Shown here piece after piece: positions 51,637 through 61,395 of a DNA stretch of 64,000 bases. This DNA comes from Sphingobacterium psychroaquaticum (GTDB lineage Bacteria; Bacteroidota; Bacteroidia; Sphingobacteriales; Sphingobacteriaceae). The position numbers and the translations under genes were made by a program. How positions within the stretch are numbered: position 1 is the first letter of the stretch; each line of letters starts with the position of its first letter. Where the stretch lies: contig NZ_FXAU01000008.1 of assembly GCF_900177625.1 (NCBI RefSeq), positions 124,001 through 188,000 on the forward strand. Reading direction: 5' to 3'. The notes beneath the pieces are model-generated. The model was not told the DNA's origin and made no database searches. It was given only the letters and a program-made list of their open reading frames with translations.

Positions 51637-52773
51637 ATGCAATTCCAATTGAACGAAGACCATCAACTCCTGCGAGAAGCTGCACGCGAGTTCGCAAAAA
51701 CCCTAAAAGCAGGCGTTATTGAGCGCGATGAACACGCTATTTTTCCTACTGAATTTGTTAAGCAAATGGGCGAATTAGGTTTTATGGGCATGATGGTAGA
51801 AACGGCTTATCATGGTGCTGGCATGGATACACTAGCTTATGCGATCGCAATTGAAGAGATTTCCAAGATCGATGCCTCCGCCGGTGTAATTATGTCCGCA
51901 CACAACTCTCTTGTACTTTACGGTCTGCAGGAATTTGGTACCGAAGAACAAAAGGAGAAATATCTAAAACCACTGGCCAGCGGTCAAAAGCTTGGTGCTT
52001 TTGCGTTATCCGAACCAGAAGCGGGTTCGGATGCAACTTCACAGCATACTACCGCGATAGATAAAGGTGACCATTACCTCATTAACGGCACCAAAAATTG
52101 GATTACCAATGGTGGCAACGCAGATATTTACCTGATTATCGCACAGACCCATGTAGAAAAGGCCCATCGCGGTATTAATGTTTTCATCGTGGAAAAGGGA
52201 ATGGATGGATTTACCATTGGTCCAAAAGAAAATAAACTAGGCATTCGCAGTTCCGATACACACTCACTCCTCTTTTCAGATGTAAAAGTGCCGAAGGAAA
52301 ACCGAATTGGAGCAGATGGATTCGGATTTAAGTTTGCGATGAAAACCTTAGATGGCGGCCGTATTGGCATTGCGGCACAAGCGTTGGGAATTGCAGCGGG
52401 GGCATATGATCTTGCCTTGGCCTATTCTAAGGAACGTAAAACGTTTGGGAAGCCGATTAGTGAGCATCAAGCTATTCAATTTAAGCTCGCCGATATGGAG
52501 GTTGAAATTGAAGCGGCTCGTTTACTTACGTATAAAGCAGCGTGGCTAAAAGACCAAGGCCTACCATATAGCAAAGAAGCCGCAATGGCGAAACTTTTTG
52601 CTTCGGAGGTCGCGATGAAGACCACCGTTGAGGCAGTTCAAATACACGGTGGCTATGGCTACGTAAAGGAGTATCACGTGGAACGCCTCATGCGTGACGC
52701 TAAAATCACCCAGATATATGAAGGCACTTCAGAGATACAACGTTTAGTAATCGCACGAGATATCCTGAAGTAA
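51637..52773 (+). CDS. Acyl-CoA dehydrogenase
   Basis: A 378-residue flavoprotein that desaturates acyl-CoA at the alpha-beta bond. Family landmarks: GALGFAMSEPEAGSD-type motif seen as GAFALSEPEAGSDATSQ (near 125), WITNGGNADIYL, GIAAQALGIAAGAYDLA, and the C-terminal QIHGGYGYVKEYHVERLMRD followed by QIYEGTSEIQRLVIAR with the catalytic Glu in the EGTSE position. Length is that of short/branched-chain or butyryl-CoA dehydrogenases. It is monocistronic and convergent with proA, with only 7 bp between and no terminator seen. Confidence 0.92.
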   Translation: MQFQLNEDHQLLREAAREFAKTLKAGVIERDEHAIFPTEFVKQMGELGFMGMMVETAYHGAGMDTLAYAIAIEEISKIDASAGVIMSAHNSLVLYGLQEFGTEEQKEKYLKPLASGQKLGAFALSEPEAGSDATSQHTTAIDKGDHYLINGTKNWITNGGNADIYLIIAQTHVEKAHRGINVFIVEKGMDGFTIGPKENKLGIRSSDTHSLLFSDVKVPKENRIGADGFGFKFAMKTLDGGRIGIAAQALGIAAGAYDLALAYSKERKTFGKPISEHQAIQFKLADMEVEIEAARLLTYKAAWLKDQGLPYSKEAAMAKLFASEVAMKTTVEAVQIHGGYGYVKEYHVERLMRDAKITQIYEGTSEIQRLVIARDILK

Positions 52774-52780
52774 CATTTTA

Positions 52781-54031
52781 TTATGCACGAATTTGTCCAT
52801 TTCCACGCACAAACCATTTCTCGGTTACCAGCTTTTCCAAAGCAAAAGGTCCCCGTGCATGCAGTTTCTGCGTGGAAATACCTATTTCTGCACCTAAACC
52901 AAACTCTCCGCCATCGGTAAAACGAGTGGATGCATTAGCATAGACTGCTGCCGCGTCGACAGCTGCTAAAAAACGGTCAATTTGCAGCTCATCTTGTGAC
53001 ACAATACATTCCGAGTGTTTGGAGGAGTATTCTCCAATATGTGTTAAAGCTTCCTCCATATTATCGACCACACGGATAGAGCAAGCTAACGCCAGGAATT
53101 CCCGCCCAAAATCTTCAGGCGTAGCCCTCTGTAGCGTCGGGTAACCAAGTTCCTCTAATGCACTATACGCATAATAATCAGCAAAAACATCAACATTATC
53201 CGCCGCAAAATAGGGCTGTAAAAGTCGTAAAAAATCAATGGCAACCAGCTTGTCCACAAGTACGGTATCCAATGAGTTGCAAACCGATGGTCTGGAAATC
53301 TTCGCATTGGCAACTATGCGTGCCGCTTTGTTCAAATCGGCGGTTCGCTCGACATACGTATGGCAGACTCCCGCTCCTGTCTCAATAACGGGCACTTTCG
53401 CATTTTCGCGCACAAAATTAATCAAGGATTGTGAACCACGAGGGATGATTATATCCACATACTTCGTCGCAGTCAAAAGTTCTTGTACAAAAGCACGATC
53501 CGTAGGCAAAAGCTGTACAATATGACGATCCAATCCACTATCTGCTAAAGCATCTTGAATAAGGCGTACCAGCGCATTATTGGTAAACCAGGCATCTGTA
53601 CCTCCCCGAAGTACACAAACGTTCCCTGAGCGTACGCAAAGCGCTGCGACATCGATCGTAACATTCGGACGAGATTCATAAATCACGCCGACCACTCCCA
53701 ACGCCACCGTTTTCTTCTCGATGTGCAATCCATTATCCAATATTTTTGAAGAAAGGATGACACCTGTCGGATCTGATAGCTTAGCAATACCGCACACACT
53801 ATCCGCCAAAGCAACAATGCGCTCCTCGGTCAACAGCAAACGGTCATACTTCGGATCTTCCGGATCCATCCGCTCTAGATCTTTTTTATTTTCCTCCAGG
53901 ATCACGGCTACACTTGCTTTCAAGCGCGCTCCAAGTTCGAGTAAAAACGTTGTCTTTACCGCATCGGTACTACCTCGAAGTGCATGTCTCGCCTCTTTGG
54001 CGTCATGCAATTGTTTTTCAATACTTTTCAT
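52781..54031 (-). CDS. proA: Glutamate-5-semialdehyde dehydrogenase
   Basis: ProA reduces glutamyl-5-phosphate to glutamate semialdehyde in proline synthesis. The 416 residues carry VALGVVGVIYESRPNVTID (near 110), the catalytic Cys region KISRPSVCNSLDTVLVD (near 245), and the C-terminal RFTDGGEFGLGAEIGISTQKLHARGPF. It overlaps proB by one base (TAATG), so the two are translationally coupled. Confidence 0.96.
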   Translation of the reverse strand: MKSIEKQLHDAKEARHALRGSTDAVKTTFLLELGARLKASVAVILEENKKDLERMDPEDPKYDRLLLTEERIVALADSVCGIAKLSDPTGVILSSKILDNGLHIEKKTVALGVVGVIYESRPNVTIDVAALCVRSGNVCVLRGGTDAWFTNNALVRLIQDALADSGLDRHIVQLLPTDRAFVQELLTATKYVDIIIPRGSQSLINFVRENAKVPVIETGAGVCHTYVERTADLNKAARIVANAKISRPSVCNSLDTVLVDKLVAIDFLRLLQPYFAADNVDVFADYYAYSALEELGYPTLQRATPEDFGREFLALACSIRVVDNMEEALTHIGEYSSKHSECIVSQDELQIDRFLAAVDAAAVYANASTRFTDGGEFGLGAEIGISTQKLHARGPFALEKLVTEKWFVRGNGQIRA

Positions 54032-55065
54032 TACAATAATACGATATCGTCTGCATGTGCAATGGCCAAATTCTTCTGCTCCTTGATACCTGCTACATCG
54101 ATAACATCTACTTTCGCTTTCGCTACAGCTACAATCTCCCCTTGCTCATTCGCAATTTGAAAGACCTCGCCTGTTTCCAAAATTTGATTAATATGCAAAA
54201 CGCCAACCGCTAAAAGACTTTTCCGATTTAGTAAGGCTTGTTCTGCTCCTTGATCAACCGTCACCAAAGCTTTGATCAAGCCCCCGCTAGCCAGCCACTT
54301 ATTTCGAGAGGAAATCTTCTTCGCCTGTGCATGGCATCGTGTCCCTGTTTGTCCCTGCACGGCTTTCAATATACCATCTTCGGTCTGCATACTGAAGATC
54401 ACAGCCTCAATCCCCATTTGGTTTGCCAGACGTGCAAAATTGAGCTTCGAGGTCATACCACCTAACCCTACCGACGATTTATCCTTACGCGCCAAAGAAA
54501 GTGCTTGTTTGTCGATAACAGCGATTTCCGGCACTACCTTTCCACTCGCATCCAAAACACCAGGAACCGATGTGCTAAACAAGATCTTTTCTGCTCCAAA
54601 GCCAACTGCAATCAATGTAGCTAGTTCATCGTTATCCGAAAATTTCAATTCTTTGTTACTAACTACATCATTCTCATTCGCTATCGGAATAACATTGTTC
54701 TTCCACAACTCCTCATACGTGTCTTTCAGTTGTAAAAACTGATCTCTATTCGCAAAGTGTTGCCGTTCACACAGACTTTGTGCCAAGGCGATCTTAAAAG
54801 CTCTAAAATAATTGCTATACGTCGTTACCAACATGGGGTTACCGATAGCAGCTGCCGCTTTTCGCTCGGACAACGTTCCTGTATATTGTTTCAAATATTT
54901 TTTTCCCGCTGCAACAGCACCAGAAGAGACCAATACAATGTTATACTTGGGTTGCAACATGGCCGTTTGTCGCGCAATCTCCAGGACTACACGTTCATCA
55001 ATCTCCCCATCTTTTGCGGTAATAGAGGCGGAACCAAATTTTATAACAAGTATAGGCTTCTTCAT
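54031..55065 (-). CDS. proB: Glutamate 5-kinase
   Basis: ProB phosphorylates glutamate to start proline synthesis and is the usual feedback-controlled step. The 344 residues show the amino-acid-kinase fold (VIKFGSASITAKDGEID at the start, VSSGAVAAGKKYL near 46, NENDVVSNKELKFSDNDELA near 130, VGLGGMTSKLNFARLANQMG near 195). A PUA domain follows at about 270-335. The promoter box at 55073-55080 is only 7 bp upstream of the ATG, so the mRNA leader must be very short. Confidence 0.95.
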   Translation of the reverse strand: MKKPILVIKFGSASITAKDGEIDERVVLEIARQTAMLQPKYNIVLVSSGAVAAGKKYLKQYTGTLSERKAAAAIGNPMLVTTYSNYFRAFKIALAQSLCERQHFANRDQFLQLKDTYEELWKNNVIPIANENDVVSNKELKFSDNDELATLIAVGFGAEKILFSTSVPGVLDASGKVVPEIAVIDKQALSLARKDKSSVGLGGMTSKLNFARLANQMGIEAVIFSMQTEDGILKAVQGQTGTRCHAQAKKISSRNKWLASGGLIKALVTVDQGAEQALLNRKSLLAVGVLHINQILETGEVFQIANEQGEIVAVAKAKVDVIDVAGIKEQKNLAIAHADDIVLL

Positions 55066-55072
55066 AGAATTA

Positions 55073-55080
55073 CAAAAATA
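55073..55080 (-). promoter_or_regulatory. -7 promoter box for proBA
   Basis: TATTTTTG on the minus strand, seven bases upstream of the proB start codon. Confidence 0.4.
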
Positions 55081-55207
55081 TCAAAACAAATAGCTTTTAT
55101 TTAGATTATTGTAAAAGTAACAACCATTTCTTTAAAAATGAATTATCACCGCTGTTTTTACCTCTTTTTTGGTACGATTTATGAAACAGCCTTATTAAAA
55201 GCAAATT

Positions 55208-55612
55208 ATGAAGTTATACGTACTACTGCCTCTCGCAGCTTTGTTTTTCGCTGCTTGTCAAAATGGTAAAACAGGCTCCTCCGTGGTTGGCAACGATAGG
55301 GATAGCCAGGGGTGCATACCCTCTGCCGGATACCAATGGTCTGTTGTTCAACAAAAGTGTGTCCGCCCTTGGGAAGGTGGTGTAAAAATGCTTTTAGCGA
55401 ATGCGCCAAGCGATCAACAAGAAAAAGCCGTATATGCGCTGATCGATCCCTCTAAGCAAAAAGCAGAGATTTTTATTCCGGAAACCGAGAATATGATCCT
55501 GGATCGGGTTGCTAATTTCTTATATTCAAATGAAGAATATCAGTTTATTGAAGAAGCCCATTGCTGGTCTTTGGTGCATAATGGTCAAAAAGTATATGAA
55601 GAGCGTAAATAA
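55208..55612 (+). CDS. Small predicted lipoprotein of unknown function
   Basis: A 134-residue protein with a lipoprotein signal MKLYVLLPLAALFFAAC (lipidated Cys17). I recognise no domain name. Three further cysteines are at 36, 51 and 119. The segment around Cys36 to Cys51 (GCIPSAGYQWSVVQQKC) followed by a Trp-rich VRPWEGG could form a disulfide-closed loop. The C-terminal part is a small alpha/beta region with IFIPETENMILDRVANFLY. It sits alone between divergent proB and convergent uvrB and has its own terminator. Confidence 0.7.
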   Translation: MKLYVLLPLAALFFAACQNGKTGSSVVGNDRDSQGCIPSAGYQWSVVQQKCVRPWEGGVKMLLANAPSDQQEKAVYALIDPSKQKAEIFIPETENMILDRVANFLYSNEEYQFIEEAHCWSLVHNGQKVYEERK

Positions 55613-55654
55613 TAAAGAAACGGGTTGAAACCTTTGTCTCAACCCGTTTCTTTA
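55612..55654. terminator. Bidirectional terminator between the small lipoprotein gene and uvrB
   Basis: AAAGAAACGGGTTGA (55614-55628) pairs perfectly with TCAACCCGTTTCTTT (55639-55653). Confidence 0.85.
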
Positions 55655-55656
55655 TC

Positions 55657-57687
55657 TTATTCAAATCGTTCTTTAAACAATTGTTCCATCGCATACATTT
55701 CGTCCCGGAACTTAGCGGCAGCCAAGAAATCCATATCCTTCGCCGCTTTGTCCATTTTCTTACGGACAACCTCAATCGCTTTGCGTAGATCTTTCTCGCC
55801 CAAGTATTCCATGACAGGATCCGCAGCCAAGAGCGATGCTCTATCCGGTTCAACATACGCCTTCGCTTCGCCCGGTTTAAAGTCAGCAACAGATGTCTGT
55901 TCCATAATCTCTTCGCGACTCTTACCGACTGTACGCGGAATAATGCCATGCTCCGTATTATAAGCAATCTGTTTCTCGCGTCTCCGGTTTGTTTCGTCGA
56001 TCGTAACACGCATGCTCTGCGTCATGTTATCAGCATACATAATTACACGCCCTTTATCATTCCGAGCGGCCCGGCCAATCGTTTGGATCAACGAACGCTC
56101 CGAGCGTAAGAACCCCTCTTTATCCGCATCTAGAATCGCAACTAACGTCACCTCCGGAAGATCCAACCCTTCACGCAACAAGTTCACGCCCACCAGTACA
56201 TCAAACTCGCCCAAACGAAGTCCCCGCAAAATCTCTACGCGTTCCAATGTTTTAATTTCGGAGTGGATATAACGCACTTTAACGTTTAATCGCGTCATAT
56301 ATTTAGTCAGCTCCTCCGCCATCCGTTTCGTTAACGTCGTTGCCAGAATTCGCCCACCTTCTTTAATTGTTTTGTCAACCTCTTCCAGAAAATCATCGAC
56401 CTGATTTACCGCCGGATGCACCTCAATTATAGGATCCAATAAACCAGTCGGGCGAATCACTTGCTCTACAACAACCCCTTCGGTCTGTTGTAGTTCATAA
56501 TCCCCGGGCGTCGCTGATACGTAGATCGTTTGATTCGTGAGAGATTCAAATTCAGAGAAGTTAAGCGGTCTATTATCCATAGCGGCCGGCAATCGGAAAC
56601 CATGTTCAACCAAAGAGACCTTTCGGGAACGGTCACCACCATACATCGCACGTAATTGCGGTAGCGTAACATGGCTCTCATCAATAATCATCAGGTAATC
56701 GTCCGGGAAATAATCGATTAAACAGAAGGGGCGCATCCCCGGTTTTCTACCGTCAAAGAATCGGGAGTAGTTCTCAATTCCTGAGCAATAGCCGAGTTCA
56801 CGCATCATCTCCAAATCGTAATTTACACGTTCCTCAAGACGTTTTGCTTCCAACATTTTTCCTTCCTCCTCCAACTGCGCTGTGCGCTGTACCAGCTCAT
56901 CCTGAATCGCCCATATTGACTCCGTAAATTTCTCTTTGGGTGTCACAAATAAGTTTGCAGGAAACAAAGCTATATCCGCCACTTTATTTAAGGTCTTAGC
57001 CGAGACGGGATCAATCTCACTGATTTCATCAATCTCATCTCCAAAAAATGAAATGCGGAAAGCACAGTCTAAATAGGCCGGATAGATATCAACGGTATCC
57101 CCTTTCACCCGGAAAGTTCCTCGCTTAAAGTCAGCCGTTGTACGTGCGTACAAAATTTCAACTAATCGGTGTAAAAAAGCGTTTCGTGAAATGGTCATCC
57201 CTACAGCAAAACGAAAGATCGATCGTGAAAAATCTTCGGGATTCCCCATACCATAAATACAAGATACCGACGATACCACCACAATATCACGACGTCCTGA
57301 CATCAGCGACGATGTAGTTGCTAATCGAAGTTTTTCGATCTCCTCATTGATGGCTAAATCCTTTTCAATATATGTATTGGATGAAGCGATAAAAGCTTCG
57401 GGTTGGTAGTAATCATAGTAAGAAACAAAATAGTTCACCGCATTCTCTGGAAAAAACTGCTTGAACTCACCGTAGAGTTGTGCCGCCAACGTTTTATTAT
57501 GACTCAATATCAATGTTGGTCTTTGTGTCTCTTGAATAACGTTAGCAATCGTAAAAGTTTTCCCCGATCCCGTCACGCCCAGAAGGTTCTGGTACTGCTC
57601 GCCCTGCTCCAAACCTGCCACCAACTCTTTAATAGCCTGTGGTTGATCCCCCGTAGGCTTATAATCTGATGTTAAATTGAATTTCAT
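55657..57687 (-). CDS. uvrB: Excinuclease ABC subunit B
   Basis: UvrB is the damage-verifying helicase of nucleotide excision repair. The 676 residues (start at 57687, MKFNLTSDY; the frame's earlier ATG adds five residues) carry Walker A GVTGSGKTFTIANVI (near 38), the beta-hairpin YYDYYQPEAFIASSNTYIEKD (near 90), DESHVTLPQLRAMYGGDRSRK with the DEAD-like box (near 335), helicase motif VI QTIGRAARN (near 540), and a C-terminal UVR domain (EVVRKKMDKAAKDMDFLAAAKFRDEM near 640; seen in full in two parts). All parts are intact. Confidence 0.97.
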   Translation of the reverse strand: MKFNLTSDYKPTGDQPQAIKELVAGLEQGEQYQNLLGVTGSGKTFTIANVIQETQRPTLILSHNKTLAAQLYGEFKQFFPENAVNYFVSYYDYYQPEAFIASSNTYIEKDLAINEEIEKLRLATTSSLMSGRRDIVVVSSVSCIYGMGNPEDFSRSIFRFAVGMTISRNAFLHRLVEILYARTTADFKRGTFRVKGDTVDIYPAYLDCAFRISFFGDEIDEISEIDPVSAKTLNKVADIALFPANLFVTPKEKFTESIWAIQDELVQRTAQLEEEGKMLEAKRLEERVNYDLEMMRELGYCSGIENYSRFFDGRKPGMRPFCLIDYFPDDYLMIIDESHVTLPQLRAMYGGDRSRKVSLVEHGFRLPAAMDNRPLNFSEFESLTNQTIYVSATPGDYELQQTEGVVVEQVIRPTGLLDPIIEVHPAVNQVDDFLEEVDKTIKEGGRILATTLTKRMAEELTKYMTRLNVKVRYIHSEIKTLERVEILRGLRLGEFDVLVGVNLLREGLDLPEVTLVAILDADKEGFLRSERSLIQTIGRAARNDKGRVIMYADNMTQSMRVTIDETNRRREKQIAYNTEHGIIPRTVGKSREEIMEQTSVADFKPGEAKAYVEPDRASLLAADPVMEYLGEKDLRKAIEVVRKKMDKAAKDMDFLAAAKFRDEMYAMEQLFKERFE

Positions 57688-57824
57688 GTAACCCGCTTTC
57701 AATAAGCTATAAAAATACTAAAAAAAATAGATATTTTTATCGCCTTACCGTCACGATTATCCAAACAAAGTATCAATTAATTGTATTACCTTAGTACAGA
57801 TAACATCCTATACGATTTAATATT

Positions 57825-58469
57825 ATGGTAACGATTCTCACCAAAGAAAACAGTATAGCCAACCACTTTTTGGCAGAATTAAGAGATGTCAATATCCAGC
57901 AGGATCGGATGCGCTTCCGTCGAAACTTAGAGCGTTTGGGCGAAATTATGGCATATGAAATTAGCAAAACACTAACATATGAACCACAAACAGTAGAAAC
58001 TCCGCTCGGTATTGCAACCGTTAACCAACTGACCGAGCAGCCGGTCTTGGGAACTATCATCCGCGCTGGTCTTCCCTTTCACCAAGGTTTTTTAAATGTA
58101 TTTGATCGTGCAGACAATGCGTTCATTGCGGCTTACCGGCATACTAAAAAAAGTGGTGAATTTGAAATACATAAGAAGTACAGCAACACCCCAAATCTCG
58201 ATGAAAGAATTGTTATTATAGCAGATCCCATGCTGGCCACAGGACGCAGCTTAGTACTTTGCTGCCGCGACCTTCTCGCGGAATATAACATCAAGGAGCT
58301 ACATATCGCTGTGGTGATCGCTTCGGAAGAGGGATTACAACATGTCCAAGCATTTCTTCCTGAAGCGACCTTATGGGTAGGTGCTGTAGATAATGAGATG
58401 ACCTCGAAAGCATATATCGTTCCCGGATTGGGTGATGCTGGCGATCTCGCTTACGGCAATAAGGAATAA
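57825..58469 (+). CDS. upp: Uracil phosphoribosyltransferase
   Basis: Upp salvages uracil to UMP with PRPP. The 214-residue protein has the PRPP-binding loop VIIADPMLATGRSLV (near 130), preceded by the family segment GTIIRAGLPFHQGFLNVFDRADNAF (near 78; seen in two parts) and followed by IVPGLGDAGDLAYG at the C-terminus, where the uracil-binding GDAGD lies. Length is normal. It stands alone between divergent uvrB and convergent tsaC-like genes. Confidence 0.95.
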   Translation: MVTILTKENSIANHFLAELRDVNIQQDRMRFRRNLERLGEIMAYEISKTLTYEPQTVETPLGIATVNQLTEQPVLGTIIRAGLPFHQGFLNVFDRADNAFIAAYRHTKKSGEFEIHKKYSNTPNLDERIVIIADPMLATGRSLVLCCRDLLAEYNIKELHIAVVIASEEGLQHVQAFLPEATLWVGAVDNEMTSKAYIVPGLGDAGDLAYGNKE

Positions 58470-58490
58470 CGGATGTAGCGTGACGGTGGT

Positions 58491-59111
58491 CTATAAAAAA
58501 TCGGACAAATCACCTTTACCTTCCCGAATAACCTCAAAATCACCTGTCGTAACATCCACCACAGTAGAAGGCACATTATCACCATAACCGCCATCGATTA
58601 CCAGATCGACCAAATCGGCGTATTTTTCGTAGATCAGTTCTGGATCTGTAGAATACTCCAAGATATCGTCTTCATCGCGGATCGAAGCCGTAACAATGGG
58701 ATTACCTAACTCTTTTACGATGGCTCTTACAATATTATTATCAGGGACACGAATACCCACTGTCTTTTTCTTAGAACTCAACAGTTTAGGCACTTGACCA
58801 CTCGCATTAAAGATAAAGGTAAACGGGCCGGGCAACGCTTTTTTTAATACCCTAAACACCGATGTATCAAAAGGCCGTGTATATTGTGATATATCTGTCA
58901 AATCATAACATATAAATGAAAGATTTGACTTATCAGGTTTTAACCCACGAATTTGACAAACCCTTTCTATCGCTTTCTGATTCGTGATATCACAACCAAT
59001 ACCGTAGATCGTGTCCGTGGGATAAATAATTACGCCACCTTTTTTCAAGATTTCCACCGCCTGCTGTATTGCTTTCTCTTGCGGGTTATCCTCATATATT
59101 TTTATCAGCAT
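58491..59111 (-). CDS. L-threonylcarbamoyladenylate synthase (Sua5/YciO/YrdC family)
   Basis: This enzyme makes threonylcarbamoyl-AMP for the t6A37 modification of tRNAs reading ANN codons. The 206 residues show the YrdC fold: KKGGVIIYPTDTIYGIGCDI (near 25), the KxR-type region with RGLKPDKSNLSFICYD (near 56-70), LPGPFTFIFNAS, GIRVPDN and NPIVTASI. Because YciO-type paralogues share this fold, the assignment to true TsaC is likely but not certain. It has a full promoter at 59132-59161. Confidence 0.85.
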   Translation of the reverse strand: MLIKIYEDNPQEKAIQQAVEILKKGGVIIYPTDTIYGIGCDITNQKAIERVCQIRGLKPDKSNLSFICYDLTDISQYTRPFDTSVFRVLKKALPGPFTFIFNASGQVPKLLSSKKKTVGIRVPDNNIVRAIVKELGNPIVTASIRDEDDILEYSTDPELIYEKYADLVDLVIDGGYGDNVPSTVVDVTTGDFEVIREGKGDLSDFL

Positions 59112-59131
59112 AGTATTCTTTTGTATAACTA

Positions 59132-59161
59132 CAAATCTAACTAAGTAAAGTTTGTTACCAA
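59132..59161 (-). promoter_or_regulatory. Promoter of the tsaC-like gene
   Basis: On the minus strand TTG (59159-59161), 19-bp spacer, TAGATTTG (59132-59139): both elements in consensus spacing. Confidence 0.65.
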
Positions 59162-59244
59162 AGTTTATAAATCAAATAAAACTGCGTATATTAGTAGTTA
59201 AAAAGGTTAACTAAATATTGAATAAACATAATACCCCCATTCAG

Positions 59245-61395
59245 ATGGCAAAACGTAAAGTTACGCAGGAGAAAAAAGCAACCCCAATAGCAAAAGAAGT
59301 AAAGGAAAAGACAGATTACAGCAATTATTTATATTTGATTTTCATTGCATTTTATCTCCTCGTTGACATCCTCCCGCGGGAGCAAATTATTGATACTTCA
59401 TATCAACATCGTTTCTATCTGGACATCATAAACGTACTTGCCTCGATATTTATCTTTCGAAATTTCGCTAAGTACCGGAGTAATTCTGAGCGCTTTTTTA
59501 CCAATATAATCCCGATTTTATACGCCGGTTTTATCTGCTTTGCGATGCTGTCACTCTTTGCAGCCTACAGTCCGCTCGAAGGGTTAGTGACACTCGCCGG
59601 CTATGTTTCCAATTTCTGGATCTTTGCCAATCTTTTCATGTTACTCTATGCCGCGCGCAACAACATAAAGGCCGTCGCTCTCGTCATCACATTTACACTG
59701 TTTTATCAAGTGAGTATGGAGTTATACCGCTTTGTACAAGAACTAGGTACCACATCACTTGACAGCCTTATAGGGAGCTTAAAATGGAATACCGGGAACA
59801 AGAATATTTTTGCAGCAACGATTGTCATCAAGCTGTCTTTTGCAATCTATAGCAGTTTTCGCACACGTGGTTTCCTCCGCATTTTTTCTTACTTAACCGT
59901 TTTTTTAACCATCGTGATGCTCTTCTTTGTTAGTGCACGCGCTGCTTACATCAGTTTAGGTACCCTTATATTATTAATTGTGATCGGCAATATTTGGATT
60001 TACTGGAAAGATATAGAAAAGCGAAAATCAGCCATCGTTGAAAGCTCCAGTTTATTGGTTCTCTTTATTGTCGGTTTACTGCTGGCTAACAATACCCTCA
60101 CGAAGTACCAAACATTACAGGCTGCTAAAACTCCCGGAATTGAAACAGAAGCAGCGGACTCCTTTGTAACGGGACGAATTGCGAGTATTGCCGACGATGA
60201 CAACGCGTCCAACAGCATCCGGGTTGCCATGTGGAAAGAAGCCCTACATGCATACAGTCAGAAACCTTTTTTAGGATATGGTGTAGGAAATTACCGCATC
60301 TATTCGGAAGGGATTACCAAGAAACACTATACAACCAATGTTTATTTTAGACACGCACACAATGACTTTGTAGAGGTCTTGTTTGAAAGCGGACCCATTG
60401 CATTCTTATCGTACGTAGGTCTTTTCTTATTGGGGCTATTCTTCAGTATCCGGATTTTGTTCCGTTCCGAATACAGTCGGGAACGTAAATTTGTTGCGAT
60501 TATACTACTTGGTGCTGGTATCGGGTTCTTGGTCGATTCATTCTTCAATTTCCCACTACCTCGCACTTATATGAACGTCTTGTTTGTATTGATTCTCTCG
60601 CTTATTGTTATTAATTACTTAGGCGGACGAAAAGTGGAACCGTTGGAGAACGAGCATAAAACAAAACAAAACCTTACCAGCTATGCGTATATTACAATCT
60701 TTGCACTTGGCCTCGTTGCTTCCTATATTAACTATCAAAGTTACATCTCCGGAAAAAACCAATACTTAGTTGATTCTGATGTAATCAAACAAAAACTAAG
60801 CGACCCACATCCGCGTTTCACCTATGCACAGGTGGATAAAATGTTTGCGAGTAAAGTTCCTCTTATTGGTGCCCAAGGCGGAGAACCAATCAGTGTAAAA
60901 AAAGCAAAATACTTGTTTTTTGAAAACCGCGATGCCGAAGCATTAAAACTGGCTGATGTCGCATCGAAAGAGATGCCTTATTCCATTCATGGGGAGCGCG
61001 TAAAACTATTAATCTACTCCCGCAAGGGAGACATGGACTCCACCTATAAATACAGCAAAATAATACACGAGCACCGGCCTTTTAGCCAATCTGATTTTAA
61101 GATGCGAATTCAATTGGCCGGAAAGTTCGGTCAAGTGGACGATGTCAAAAAAGCTTTTAACCAATTCAATTCCTATGGCTCTAACCAAGAGGCTTATGAA
61201 CTGTGTGTAAAGCAATTGGCGGCCAACAAATACGACTTTAATAAGGACGCTACAATTTTATCGGAAGGTCTTAAAGAATACCCTAAATCCAAATTATTGG
61301 TGGGTATAAAAAAATACTACGACTATTTAAAGGAACATAATTTAGATCCTTCAAAAATAAATTTAAACTTTAAACCGTCAAAAACGGAGTCCTAA
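59245..61395 (+). CDS. O-antigen ligase-like (Wzy_C) membrane protein with C-terminal TPR-like region
   Basis: A 716-residue inner-membrane protein. About twelve membrane segments cover residues 30-470. The large periplasmic loop between them holds NSIRVAMWKEALHAYSQKPFLGYGVGNYRI and RHAHNDFVEVLFESG, the conserved Arg and His region of O-antigen ligase/polymerase-type glycosyltransferases (WaaL/Wzy_C). The C-terminal ~220 residues are soluble and helical and look TPR-like (KYLFFENRDAEALKLADVA, ERVKLLIYSRKGDMDSTYKY). The acceptor cannot be read. The frame opens at a TTG (59218), but the ATG at 59245 (MAKRKVTQEK) is the more likely start. Its end overlaps the convergent NadR-type gene by 18 bp. 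Confidence 0.82.
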   Translation: MAKRKVTQEKKATPIAKEVKEKTDYSNYLYLIFIAFYLLVDILPREQIIDTSYQHRFYLDIINVLASIFIFRNFAKYRSNSERFFTNIIPILYAGFICFAMLSLFAAYSPLEGLVTLAGYVSNFWIFANLFMLLYAARNNIKAVALVITFTLFYQVSMELYRFVQELGTTSLDSLIGSLKWNTGNKNIFAATIVIKLSFAIYSSFRTRGFLRIFSYLTVFLTIVMLFFVSARAAYISLGTLILLIVIGNIWIYWKDIEKRKSAIVESSSLLVLFIVGLLLANNTLTKYQTLQAAKTPGIETEAADSFVTGRIASIADDDNASNSIRVAMWKEALHAYSQKPFLGYGVGNYRIYSEGITKKHYTTNVYFRHAHNDFVEVLFESGPIAFLSYVGLFLLGLFFSIRILFRSEYSRERKFVAIILLGAGIGFLVDSFFNFPLPRTYMNVLFVLILSLIVINYLGGRKVEPLENEHKTKQNLTSYAYITIFALGLVASYINYQSYISGKNQYLVDSDVIKQKLSDPHPRFTYAQVDKMFASKVPLIGAQGGEPISVKKAKYLFFENRDAEALKLADVASKEMPYSIHGERVKLLIYSRKGDMDSTYKYSKIIHEHRPFSQSDFKMRIQLAGKFGQVDDVKKAFNQFNSYGSNQEAYELCVKQLAANKYDFNKDATILSEGLKEYPKSKLLVGIKKYYDYLKEHNLDPSKINLNFKPSKTES

